Part shown: in pieces, positions 15,956 to 23,776 of the stretch
How the letters are laid out: every line of letters begins with the position of its first letter
How positions within the stretch are numbered: position 1 is the first letter of the stretch
NCBI GenBank assembly: GCA_020633625.1
Contig: JACKDJ010000040.1
Span: 1-30,359, forward strand
Origin: Myxococcales bacterium
GTDB lineage: Bacteria > Myxococcota_A > Bradymonadia > REDH01
DNA length: 30,359 nt
Reading direction: 5' to 3'
Notes under the pieces: model-generated
What the model was told of the DNA's origin: nothing
Database searches by the model: none
The model's input: the letters and a program-made list of their open reading frames with translations, nothing else
Position numbers and translations under genes: made by a program

Positions 15956-17571
15956 GGCCGGACCTGACCGGGTTCGCGCGGCGGCGTCTCGGCCCCAGAC
16001 CCATCTTGATTGTGCGACCACCACGCCCTCAGCGTCTCGAGGTCGAGCTCGCGGCGATGCTCGCGACCGTACTCGGCGACGCGGAGTCCCCACGCCTGCC
16101 CCCGAACGAACTCGTCGTAGCCGGCGCGAAACGCGTCCGCCTCTTGTGGATAGGCAGCAGGATCCGGGCGCTGACGAGACGCGAGGCGGGCGACAACCAC
16201 GCCGTCGGACACGCGGAACGCGCCAAGGACCTCGCCGACCGCGCGCCCGTCTGCCAGGGCGGCGTCGACAAGCTCGCGCGCGAGGCCGATGCCCGGGACC
16301 ATCCCCGCTTCGCTGCGCCGAAAGCTCGCGCTGTGGTCCAAACGCCCGTGCTCGGCGGCAGCCGCGGCGGCGAGCGCTGCGTCGTCGCCAGCCGCCATCG
16401 CGGCGGCGATCCGGTCGGCCGCCGCGCGCGTCTGAGCGCTCATCCCCCGCGAGCGCGCCAGCTCCTGAGCGACGAAGCGGCGCGTGGTCTCGTCGAACGG
16501 ACGGACCTGACGCTCGCGGAGCTCCACCACCTCGGCGAACCAGAGCGCGCCGTGGTCCTCGACCACCGGTGTCAGCTCCCCGACCGCGGTGTCGAAGACG
16601 ATCGGCGCCTGCTGCTGCGACACGACAGAGGTGCCGTCATCGCCCATCGCCACGTTCAGCTCACTGCTTCGGAGCACAGACATGATTCCGTCGCTGGCGG
16701 CGCGCGCGCGCAGCGCGTCGATGCGAGCTCGCGCCACCTCTGGCGGGTCGCCGCCGACAACCACTCCGACCTGACGAACGCGAGCGGTCCGGGGCATCAG
16801 GAAGAGGTTCCAGTTGTCGCGGAAGTGCTGCTCGATCGCGCCCGGCTCCTCGGCCAGCAATCGGTCGATGACCGCCGGCTCGAAGATGTTGGCCAGGATG
16901 ACGTAGTCTACCGTCGCCGTGTCGCGGGCGGCGAGCCAGGCGCGGTAGCGATCCTCCTCTCCGATCAGCGTCAGCCGGTGGTCGAGCCAGAGGTCGCGCA
17001 GCGTATGCGAGGCCGCGAGCCATCGCGCCCGTTCGATGTCGAGCCCGCGATCCGCGAACCACGCGCGGGCGACCTCGGGCGCTAAGCCACGGACCTCGGC
17101 GAGCTGCGGTTCGTCGCCGTCGAGGGCACCTGCGACGGCGGCGGTCGTGTCGACTCCCCAGCGCGCGAGGTCGAACCGCAGGAGAGACTCTTCGAACAGC
17201 GGTCCGACGAGCCCACGCACGAGCCGGTCGTCGTCGCGCCACGCGGGACCGAACGCGTCCTGGATCGACTCACCGACGACGAGCGTGCGCCAAGCGATGG
17301 CCTCATCGACCTGCGCGGCGCTGACGGCGAGAGCGCCCTGGACGGCGACGATCGGCGAGCCGTCGGCCGCGACGGCGCCGAGCATGGGCGCGGGCGTGGG
17401 CGTCGTCGCAGTCCTGGCGCCGCCGCCCGGTTCACCGGACCCGGCGGGGACGTCTGCGGGTGCCGCGGCCGGCGCCGGCGCCGCCGCTCGCGGGGCGCAC
17501 GCCATGGGCACAAAGGCCGCGGTCGCTATCGCGAGGGCGCAGACGATCGCTTGCAGAGTCGGGCTGGGCAT
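15952..17571 (-). CDS. Envelope parvulin-like (PpiC/SurA-type) peptidyl-prolyl isomerase
   Basis: The protein has 539 residues. A hydrophobic leader (8-24) ends at Cys25; the VPMAC sequence is a poor lipobox because Pro sits at -3, so it may be a lipoprotein or a secreted protein. Residues 30-65 are an Ala/Pro/Gly linker. Residues 75-230 are helical, like a SurA/PpiD N-terminal chaperone part. Residues 255-375 fit a PpiC fold: RTARVRQVGVVV, then PIVFDTAVGELTPVVEDHGALWFAEVVEL, then PFDETTRRFVAQEL. The function would be folding of exported proteins in the periplasm. It is the first gene of a run into GtrA, astA and astD. The PpiC match is divergent, so isomerase activity is not certain. Confidence 0.65.
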   Translation of the reverse strand: MPSPTLQAIVCALAIATAAFVPMACAPRAAAPAPAAAPADVPAGSGEPGGGARTATTPTPAPMLGAVAADGSPIVAVQGALAVSAAQVDEAIAWRTLVVGESIQDAFGPAWRDDDRLVRGLVGPLFEESLLRFDLARWGVDTTAAVAGALDGDEPQLAEVRGLAPEVARAWFADRGLDIERARWLAASHTLRDLWLDHRLTLIGEEDRYRAWLAARDTATVDYVILANIFEPAVIDRLLAEEPGAIEQHFRDNWNLFLMPRTARVRQVGVVVGGDPPEVARARIDALRARAASDGIMSVLRSSELNVAMGDDGTSVVSQQQAPIVFDTAVGELTPVVEDHGALWFAEVVELRERQVRPFDETTRRFVAQELARSRGMSAQTRAAADRIAAAMAAGDDAALAAAAAAEHGRLDHSASFRRSEAGMVPGIGLARELVDAALADGRAVGEVLGAFRVSDGVVVARLASRQRPDPAAYPQEADAFRAGYDEFVRGQAWGLRVAEYGREHRRELDLETLRAWWSHNQDGSGAETPPREPGQVRP

Positions 17572-17744
17572 GATAAAGGCGCGGCGCTCGAGAGGCTGGG
17601 TTCAGTAGCAGTTACCGGCCGATCGCGACAACGATTCCATTCCACCGCCCCAGCGCGTGTCGCGGCGCCCGTCCGTGACGTTGAGGCAGTGCCTGCGCGG
17701 CCCGCCGCGCGCTCTCGCTCAACCACACACCCCGAGAGGCCACC

Positions 17745-18068
17745 GTGAAGAAGACCCCGCTGCAGCGCGTGAACGAGGAGTTCGGCTCGAAGACCGCGCT
17801 GGCGAAGAAGCTGGCCGCGATGCTCGAGGCGCGCGCCGAGGAGTCGGCGAGCGAGTACGAGGAGCGGCTGTCGCGGTGCTCGAACAAGCAGCTCCTGCGC
17901 CTCTGGGAGGCCGAGGCGGCGGTGAAGGCGCAGTTCGGCGGCAAGGCACAGCTCGTCGACGCGATCGTCAAGGCGCGCTTCGGCCGCGACAACGCGGACT
18001 ACCGTGCGAAGATCGCGGGCTACGCGAGCACTCGGCTCCTCGACCTTCACCGCCAGGTCGCCGGCTAG
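17745..18068 (+). CDS. Small helical protein of unknown function
   Basis: The protein has 107 residues from a GTG preceded by GAGAGG at five bases, which supports translation. I do not recognise a family. The sequence is charged (Lys/Arg/Glu-rich), without signal peptide or membrane segment, and predicted mostly helical. Its pattern shows two similar parts: LAKKLAAMLE...YEERLSRCSNKQLLRLWE and LVDAIVKARF...YRAKIAGYASTRLLDLHR. This looks like an internal duplication of a helix-turn-helix-sized unit. It is transcribed away from the foldase gene and stands 174 bases upstream of the carD gene. Confidence 0.75.
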   Translation: MKKTPLQRVNEEFGSKTALAKKLAAMLEARAEESASEYEERLSRCSNKQLLRLWEAEAAVKAQFGGKAQLVDAIVKARFGRDNADYRAKIAGYASTRLLDLHRQVAG

Positions 18069-18105
18069 ACGCGGGTCGCGGCGCGCGGGCGCAATCTTTA
18101 CGTGA

Positions 18106-18122
18106 ACGACGCCGCGCGTCGT
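18106..18122. repeat. Perfect 7-bp inverted repeat abutting the carD -10 element
   Basis: ACGACGC and GCGTCGT are separated by three bases. The right arm overlaps the TG of the extended -10 by one base, so the repeat lies between the -35 and -10 regions. It could be an operator, or a hairpin ending the upstream small gene; there is no T-run. Confidence 0.45.
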
Positions 18123-18130
18123 GGTAAGAT
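18122..18130 (+). promoter_or_regulatory. Extended -10 promoter of the carD gene
   Basis: TGGTAAGAT is a TGn-type extended -10 with hexamer TAAGAT (18125-18130). The -35 region 17 bases upstream (GTGAAC) is poor, as is common for extended -10 promoters. The leader would be about 105 bases and contains a perfect hairpin CCCTG-CGAGA-CAGGG (18181-18195). Confidence 0.5.
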
Positions 18131-18242
18131 GCTCGCTCGCCGGTCGGCCCGAGTCCATCCGAAGTGACCGCCAGCCGGCGCCCTGCGAGACAGGGCCCAC
18201 GGCGCTGGTTCCCCGCACTCGCGCGGAGGCGCGTAACACTGC

Positions 18243-18728
18243 ATGAAGCTCCAAGTCGGCGACATGGTCGTCTACCCCGCACAAGGGGTGGCGAAGGTCG
18301 AAGGCCTCGAGGAGAAGAAGATCATGGACACAACCATGCGCTTCTTCGTGCTCCGAGTCCTCGACTCCGACAAGAAGATCATGGTCCCAGAGAACAAGGT
18401 CGCCGAAGTCGACATCCGGCACGTCATCGGTGAGGACGAAGTCGACGAGGTCTTCGACATCCTCCGCGAACGCAACGTCAGCTTCGACCACGGAACGTGG
18501 AACCGCCGCTACCGTGCGTACGTCGAGAAGATCAAGACCGGCTCGATCTTCGAGATCGCCGAAGTTCTCCGAGACCTCAACCTCATCAAGGCCGACAAGA
18601 ACCTCAGCTTCGGCGAGCGAAAGATGCTCGACCACGCTCGACGGCTGCTCGTCCAGGAGCTCTCCATCGCGATGGAGTCCACCGAGGAAGACGTCGAGAA
18701 GGAGCTCGAGAACCTGTTCGCGAGCTGA
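18243..18728 (+). CDS. cdnL: CarD/CdnL-family RNA polymerase-binding transcription regulator
   Basis: The 161-residue protein aligns over its full length with CdnL/CarD. Residues 1-60 are the Tudor-like RNA polymerase-interacting domain (KLQVGDMVVYPAQGVAKVEG, then KIMVPENKV). Residues 65-161 are the helical DNA-binding part with Trp86 in TWNRRYRAY, the position that wedges into the promoter bubble in mycobacterial and Thermus CarD, and then KTGSIFEIAEVLRDL and LSFGERKMLD. In Myxococcus, CdnL is an essential factor that stabilises open complexes, notably at rRNA promoters. The protein lacks the extra HMGA-like tail of Myxococcus CarD itself, so CdnL is the better name. GGAGG lies 13 bases before the ATG, a long spacing. 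Confidence 0.95.
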   Translation: MKLQVGDMVVYPAQGVAKVEGLEEKKIMDTTMRFFVLRVLDSDKKIMVPENKVAEVDIRHVIGEDEVDEVFDILRERNVSFDHGTWNRRYRAYVEKIKTGSIFEIAEVLRDLNLIKADKNLSFGERKMLDHARRLLVQELSIAMESTEEDVEKELENLFAS

Positions 18729-18764
18729 CGCCGCCCCGCGAGCGCCTCGAGCACATCCCGTGGG

Positions 18765-20117
18765 TCACACCACCCCGGACCGCTCCACGACGTCCCGCAG
18801 AGCCGCGCGGCCTCGCACCGCGAGCGCTGCGGCGTCGAGCCGCGTCAGCTCGCCGGCGCTGACCAACTGCACGCCGCGCACCCAGACGTCGCGCACCAGG
18901 TCCCGCCCGCCGGCACAGACCAGCTCCTCGTAGACATCCGCGTCGCCCCCGCTACCGCTCCGGAAGTCGCCGCGTCGAACGCGCACGAGGTCGGCGTCTT
19001 TGCCGGGCTCGACCGAGCCGATCATGGAGTCCCACCCGAGCGCGCGCGCGCCGCCACGCGTAGCCAGCCAAAGCGCGTCGGCCGCCGGCAGCGACCCCGG
19101 GCCGTTCGTCGCGCACTGAAGCAAGTGCGCGAGCCGCGCCTCGAGCATCCCGTCGAGCCCGTTGTTGCACGGGGCCCCGTCGGCCCCAAGAGCCACGTTC
19201 ACCCCGCTCGCACGCAGCCGAACGACGTCAGCGATCCCACTCCCAAGCTTCAGGTTCGACGACGGGCAGTGACAAACCGACGTCCCGGTCCGCGCCAGCG
19301 TCGCCCGCTCGCCGCCGTCGACGTGCACACAGTGCGCGAACACCGCGCGTGGCGAGCACAGGCCGAGCGACTCGAGGTACTCCACGTTGCGCATGCCGGT
19401 CAGGCGCTCGACCAGCGCGACCTCCTCGACCTGCTCGCTCGCGTGCGTGTGCACTCCGTAGCCATGCAGCGCAGATAGCCGCCCGACCTCGCGCTGCAGC
19501 TCGGCCGTGCAGCTCAACACGAACCGCGGCGCGAACGCGTATCGAACGCGGTCACCGTCGAAGCCATGCCAACGGCGTGCCTGCCGCAGCGACTCGTCGA
19601 GCGAGTCCGTCGTCCGCTCCAGCAACGTCGCCGGCACCCCCTCCCCGGCGTCCATCATCGCCTTGCCGATCATCGCGCGAATGCCCGACGCCGCCACCGT
19701 CTCCGCAACGGCGTCCTGGTGGTGCACTGTCCCCATGTCCAACAGGCAGGTCGTGCCCGACCGGAGCAGCTCGCCGATCCCGAGCTCCGCGCTCACGGCG
19801 AGCGTCTCGGGCGTGTGCGCGCCCTCGAGCGGCCAGATCCGCTCGCGGAGCCACCTCAGCAGGACGCGGTCTTCGGCCTGATTTCGGAACAGCGTCTGGC
19901 ACAAGTGGACGTGCGCCTGAACGAGGCCCGGCATGACGACGTCGCCGCCGCAGTCGATCGTAGGCCCTCGACTCGGCCCGCTCGCGGTGCCGACAGCGAC
20001 GATGCGGCCGTCGACAACGTCGACCGCCCCGCGCACGATCGCGCGGTCGTCGTTCATCGTTACGACCAGCGCGTTCTCGAGGCGAAAGGTAGAGAGCGCG
20101 AGTCGCGCTTCAGACAC
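18765..20117 (-). CDS. Amidohydrolase-superfamily deaminase (5'-deoxyadenosine/S-adenosylhomocysteine deaminase or atrazine-chlorohydrolase-like)
   Basis: The protein has 450 residues from the GTG at 20117, which gives the usual short N-terminal beta domain (LENALVVTMNDD). Metal and active-site motifs are complete: His69 and His71 in QAHVHL, HTHASE at 223-228, His262 in VFAHCVH and Asp313 in LGADGAPCNN. NQAEDRVLLRWLRERIWPLE at about 79-98 and SGTTCLLDMG are typical of the deaminases annotated as 5'-deoxyadenosine, S-adenosylhomocysteine or 5'-methylthioadenosine deaminase. The likely reaction is hydrolytic deamination of an adenine nucleoside. The substrate cannot be fixed from sequence alone. 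Its start overlaps the end of glpK by eight bases. Confidence 0.88.
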   Translation of the reverse strand: MSEARLALSTFRLENALVVTMNDDRAIVRGAVDVVDGRIVAVGTASGPSRGPTIDCGGDVVMPGLVQAHVHLCQTLFRNQAEDRVLLRWLRERIWPLEGAHTPETLAVSAELGIGELLRSGTTCLLDMGTVHHQDAVAETVAASGIRAMIGKAMMDAGEGVPATLLERTTDSLDESLRQARRWHGFDGDRVRYAFAPRFVLSCTAELQREVGRLSALHGYGVHTHASEQVEEVALVERLTGMRNVEYLESLGLCSPRAVFAHCVHVDGGERATLARTGTSVCHCPSSNLKLGSGIADVVRLRASGVNVALGADGAPCNNGLDGMLEARLAHLLQCATNGPGSLPAADALWLATRGGARALGWDSMIGSVEPGKDADLVRVRRGDFRSGSGGDADVYEELVCAGGRDLVRDVWVRGVQLVSAGELTRLDAAALAVRGRAALRDVVERSGVV

Positions 20118-21579
20118 GCGCGACCCCGGCTCGCCAGAGGTCGATCCGACGCGCTCGTTCGTCGGCCGGCATCGCCGGCGTGAAGCGGCGCTGCTCCCGC
20201 CACACCGATCGGACCGCGTCGAGGTCCTCGAACACGCCGACACCCAGCCCGGCGAGCAGCGCCGCGCCGAGCGCGGTCGTCTCGAGCATGACCGGTCGGC
20301 TGATCTCGACGTCGAGCAGGTCGGACTGGAACTGCATCAGCAGGTCGTTCGCGGCGGCGCCGCCATCGACGCGAAGCAGCGTGAGCCGTCTGCCGAGGTC
20401 GGCCTCCATCGCCGCGAGGATGTCGCGGTTCTGGTGAGCGATGCCCTCGAGCGCCGCGCGCGCGATGTGCGCGCGCCCGGTGCCTCGCGTGATACCCCAG
20501 ATCACGCCCCGCGCCTCGGCGTTCCAATGGGGCGCGCCGAGGCCCGTGAACGCCGGTACCAGCACGACGCCGCCCGAGTCCTCTACCGACGCCGCGAGCG
20601 CCTCGATCTCGGCCGCCGAACCGAAGAACCGCATCTCGTCGCGCAGCCACTGGACGACGGCGCCGGCGATGAACGCTGAGCCCTCGAGAGCGTACGTCAT
20701 CTCTCCGCCGACTCGCCACGCCGCGGTCGTGAGCAGCCCCGCCTGCGACGCGATCGCCTCCGCGCCCGTGTTCATCAGCAAGAACGCGCCGGTGCCGAAC
20801 GTGCACTTGGCCTGACCCGGCGCGAAGCAAGCCTGGCCGAACAGCGCCGACTGCTGGTCGCCCGCCATTCCGGCGATCGGGATGCCGTCGGGGAGAAACC
20901 CGACACCTTTCGTGGTCCCAAACACCTCGGCGTTGCCACGGATCTCGGGGAGCATCGAGGCCTCGACACCGAGCCTCTCGATCATCACCGAGTCCCACTC
21001 CGCCGACGCCAAGTTCATCAGCATCGTTCGCGACGCGTTCGACACGTCGGTCGCGTGCACGGCCCCGCCGGTGAGGCGCCAGAGCAGGTAGGTGTCCATC
21101 GTCCCGAACGCCAGCTCTCCCCGTGCGGCGCGGGCGCGCGCGCCTTCGACGTTGTCGAGGAGCCAGCGGAGCTTCGTGCCAGAGAAGTACGGGTCGAGCA
21201 CGAGTCCGGTGCGAGCGCGCACGTCGTCGCTGTGTCCCGCCTCGCGCAGGCTGCGGCAGAAGTCAGCGGTCCGCCGGCACTGCCAGACGATCGCGTTGGC
21301 GATGGGCTGCCCGCTTGCCCGATCCCAGACGACGGTCGTCTCGCGCTGGTTGGTGATGCCGATCGCCCGGATCGCGCTCGCGGGGACGCGCGCCTTGGTC
21401 AACGCGGCGGTGACTGCCCCCTCAACGGAGGCCCAGATCGCCTGCGGGTTGTGCTCGACCCAGCCCGGGTGCGGGAAGATCTGCGGGAACTCCTGGTTGG
21501 CCGACGCGACTACATCGAGCTGCTCGGTGAGCAGAACGGCGGTCGACCCGGTCGTGCCCTGGTCGATGGCTAGAAGCAT
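20110..21579 (-). CDS. glpK: Glycerol kinase
   Basis: This 489-residue FGGY-family kinase matches GlpK closely: IDQGTTGST at 5-13, PGWVEHNPQAIW, ITNQRETTVVWD, the glycerol-binding region NAIVWQCRRT, DPYFSGTKLRW, AGDQQSALFGQ, FGTGAFLLMNTG, ALEGSAFIAGA, PAFTGLGAPHW and VDGGAAANDLLMQFQSD. It phosphorylates glycerol to glycerol 3-phosphate. GGAG lies six bases before the ATG. The gene is 24 bases behind the DPRLR-motif membrane protein and overlaps the deaminase gene. No glycerol facilitator or glycerol-3-phosphate dehydrogenase is adjacent, so it is not in a classical glp operon. Confidence 0.96.
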   Translation of the reverse strand: MLLAIDQGTTGSTAVLLTEQLDVVASANQEFPQIFPHPGWVEHNPQAIWASVEGAVTAALTKARVPASAIRAIGITNQRETTVVWDRASGQPIANAIVWQCRRTADFCRSLREAGHSDDVRARTGLVLDPYFSGTKLRWLLDNVEGARARAARGELAFGTMDTYLLWRLTGGAVHATDVSNASRTMLMNLASAEWDSVMIERLGVEASMLPEIRGNAEVFGTTKGVGFLPDGIPIAGMAGDQQSALFGQACFAPGQAKCTFGTGAFLLMNTGAEAIASQAGLLTTAAWRVGGEMTYALEGSAFIAGAVVQWLRDEMRFFGSAAEIEALAASVEDSGGVVLVPAFTGLGAPHWNAEARGVIWGITRGTGRAHIARAALEGIAHQNRDILAAMEADLGRRLTLLRVDGGAAANDLLMQFQSDLLDVEISRPVMLETTALGAALLAGLGVGVFEDLDAVRSVWREQRRFTPAMPADERARRIDLWRAGVARV

Positions 21580-21603
21580 GTGTGTCTCCGGTTGGCGTGC
21601 GGC

Positions 21604-22941
21604 TCAGCGAACCACCGCCGCGCCCGCGCCCCGTCTCGTGGCCTCCCAGACCACGGTCAGCGGGGCGAGGAGCAGCGCGAAGTCCGCCAGCGCGCGTGCG
21701 TGGATCAGCAAGGTCCCGATCGAGAGTGCGTCCCCGGCCGCGGTCGGGTCGCCCGCGACGCGAGTTACCGAAGCCGCGAGGGCCGCCCACGCCTCGGCGC
21801 GACCGGCGTCCATGCGCCAGGCTGCAAACAGCGCGAGCGCCACCGCGCCGAACGCCAGCAGCGAGTCTTCTCGTCGACCGGCCGCGTAGCCGGCGCCGAT
21901 CGCGAGCGGTGCGGCCCACGGTATGTCCGAGACGTTCGGGACGGCGAGCAGCGCCAGCCCGCGGTCCATCATCGGCGTGCCGACGAGCTCGAACGCCTGA
22001 AGCCAGTGTCGCGCTCCCCATGGCGCCAGCAGCGCGGCCCCGCCGAGCGCCGCGATCAGCCCGCCTGCCCACGCCTTTCGCGTCGCGCGCTCACCGAACC
22101 ACGCTGCGGCCGTGCCGGCGACGACGCACAGGAGCATGTAGACCAGGACTCCCGGGTGGGCGCCGAACAGGGCGAATGTCGCGTTGAGCCCCGCTGCTCC
22201 ACTCGCGCCGCTGAGCGCGGCTGCGAGCTGCCGCGAGGCCGCGCCGCCCGTCACCGCGGCGACCAGCAGCGCGAACAGCCACAGACGAACGGTGGCGCCC
22301 AGCAACGGCGCGAGGTCGACCTGCGGACCGCGTGTCGTTGGATCGCCGGGGCGCGAACGACCGCCCACGTGCAGCACCCCGGCGGTGGTCGTTCGCGGAC
22401 TGCGGTTGGAGCCGGTGCGCGCTCGCGCCGCCGGGCGGTCGAGCTCGAGCTCCAGCGGTGGCGGACGCAGCCGCGGGTCCTGCGCCACGGCCGCCGCTTC
22501 GTCATCCATCCACGACGTCGCCGTCGGCGCGCCGTGACCGCTGAGCCGCGGATCCTGTTCGGCGTTGCGGGGGTGAGGACGTCCGACCACGGCATCCGCC
22601 GCAGACGCGACCAACGTCGGACTCGGCGACAACCCACGAAGGCGAGGGTCGTCCACGGCACCGGCGGGGGAGGAGCCACGGAGCCGAGGGTCGTCCACGG
22701 CACCGGCGGGGGAGGAGCCACGGAGCCGAGGGTCGCCGTCGCTCGCCCCAAGCGGCGACATCACCTCGGTCGACGGCCGGCCCGTCCGAAGCCGCGGGTC
22801 CGACGGGAGCTCTGCCAGCGCCGACTCGAGCGAGATCGGCGTGGCCCCTCGCGGGGGCTGCGCGGGAGCAGCGCGCCTTGCGCGCAGGTCGAACACGCCC
22901 GGGCTATTCGCCGGAGTGTTCTGGTCATCGCCGTCACTCAT
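21604..22941 (-). CDS. Membrane protein with a disordered N-terminal half carrying six DPRLR/S motifs
   Basis: The protein has 445 residues and no family I recognise. Residues 1-208 are Pro/Ser/Ala/Asp-rich and disordered. They contain six copies of a short motif: DPRLR at 48, 70, 84, 98 and 155, and DPRLS at 130. Two central copies belong to a 14-residue tandem repeat (DPRLRGSSPAGAVD). Residues of about 210-445 contain several hydrophobic segments, probably five to seven membrane helices, with no catalytic motif. The N-terminal half is predicted cytoplasmic. The start overlaps the end of the inositol monophosphatase-like gene by eight bases. The repeated motif suggests docking of a multivalent partner. 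Confidence 0.8.
   Translation of the reverse strand: MSDGDDQNTPANSPGVFDLRARRAAPAQPPRGATPISLESALAELPSDPRLRTGRPSTEVMSPLGASDGDPRLRGSSPAGAVDDPRLRGSSPAGAVDDPRLRGLSPSPTLVASAADAVVGRPHPRNAEQDPRLSGHGAPTATSWMDDEAAAVAQDPRLRPPPLELELDRPAARARTGSNRSPRTTTAGVLHVGGRSRPGDPTTRGPQVDLAPLLGATVRLWLFALLVAAVTGGAASRQLAAALSGASGAAGLNATFALFGAHPGVLVYMLLCVVAGTAAAWFGERATRKAWAGGLIAALGGAALLAPWGARHWLQAFELVGTPMMDRGLALLAVPNVSDIPWAAPLAIGAGYAAGRREDSLLAFGAVALALFAAWRMDAGRAEAWAALAASVTRVAGDPTAAGDALSIGTLLIHARALADFALLLAPLTVVWEATRRGAGAAVVR
22644..22727 (-). repeat. Two identical 42-bp tandem repeats in the DPRLR-motif gene
   Basis: Units 22644-22685 and 22686-22727 are identical, with degenerate continuation on both sides. Each encodes 14 residues, so gain or loss of units keeps the frame. 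Confidence 0.92.
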
Positions 22942-23776
22942 CGGTGGCTCGTGTCGTGGGCAGGTCGACCTCCCAGCGGTAACGGACCTCGCGCACCACG
23001 TCGAGCATCTCCGCGAGGAGCGCGCCGTGTGCCGCGACGAGCGATGGCGCGTCGATGCGGTGCCGCTCTCCGCGGTAATCGACCACTTCTCCGCCGACCG
23101 CGCGCACCAGCGCGACCCCGGCCGCCACGTCCCACGGCTTCAGCCGCGGCTCCCAGAACCCGTCGATCCTGCCCGCGGCGACCCACGCGAGGTCCAGCGC
23201 CGCGGCACCCATTCGACGTACCCCATGGGTCCGCATCAGGAAGGCCGTCGCGAGGTCCGTGTTGTTGTCAGGGTTCGTCTGCCGATCGTACGGAAAGCCG
23301 GTAGCGAGCAACGACTCCGACAGCCGAACCGGTCGGATCGGCGCGAGCGCGGCGTCGCCCAGCCACGCCCCGTCGCCGTCCGTCCAGAACAGCTCGTCGG
23401 CGAAAGGCGCGTAGACGACGCCGAGGACGGGCTCGTCGGCGGCGTCGACGAGGCCAATACTGACCGCAAAGTGAGGGTGGCGGTGGGCGAAGTTCGTGGT
23501 CCCGTCGATTGGATCGACGATCCAGGTCGCGCCGCCCTCGGCCCCGCTGCGCCCGCGCTCCTCCCCTACCACCGGCAGCCCGGTCGTCGCGGTGAGGCGC
23601 TCGCGGATCAGCGCCTCGACGGCGAGATCGGTCTCGGTGACGAGGTCGACGGCGCCCTTGTGGTGCGCCGCCGACTTCGCGGCCGCGAAGCCGCGCCGCG
23701 CCACCTCACCGCCCGCGCGCGCTGCGGCGACCGCCTCGCGCGCCAGCTCTGACCGCTCGACAGACCTCAGCGTCAT
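22934..23776 (-). CDS. Inositol monophosphatase-family phosphatase
   Basis: The 280-residue protein has all family motifs: DLVTETD at 44-50, Glu72-Glu73 in GEERG, WIVDPIDGTTNF at 85-96 with metal ligands Asp88 and Asp91, and WDVAAG with Asp216. The likely reaction is Mg2+-dependent hydrolysis of inositol 1-phosphate or a related sugar or nucleotide phosphate (SuhB, CysQ and HisN are relatives). The GFPYDRQTNPDNN segment is typical of the inositol monophosphatase branch rather than CysQ. The ATG overlaps the stop of the lipoprotein gene by four bases (ATGA). The physiological substrate is open. Confidence 0.92.
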   Translation of the reverse strand: MTLRSVERSELAREAVAAARAGGEVARRGFAAAKSAAHHKGAVDLVTETDLAVEALIRERLTATTGLPVVGEERGRSGAEGGATWIVDPIDGTTNFAHRHPHFAVSIGLVDAADEPVLGVVYAPFADELFWTDGDGAWLGDAALAPIRPVRLSESLLATGFPYDRQTNPDNNTDLATAFLMRTHGVRRMGAAALDLAWVAAGRIDGFWEPRLKPWDVAAGVALVRAVGGEVVDYRGERHRIDAPSLVAAHGALLAEMLDVVREVRYRWEVDLPTTRATDE

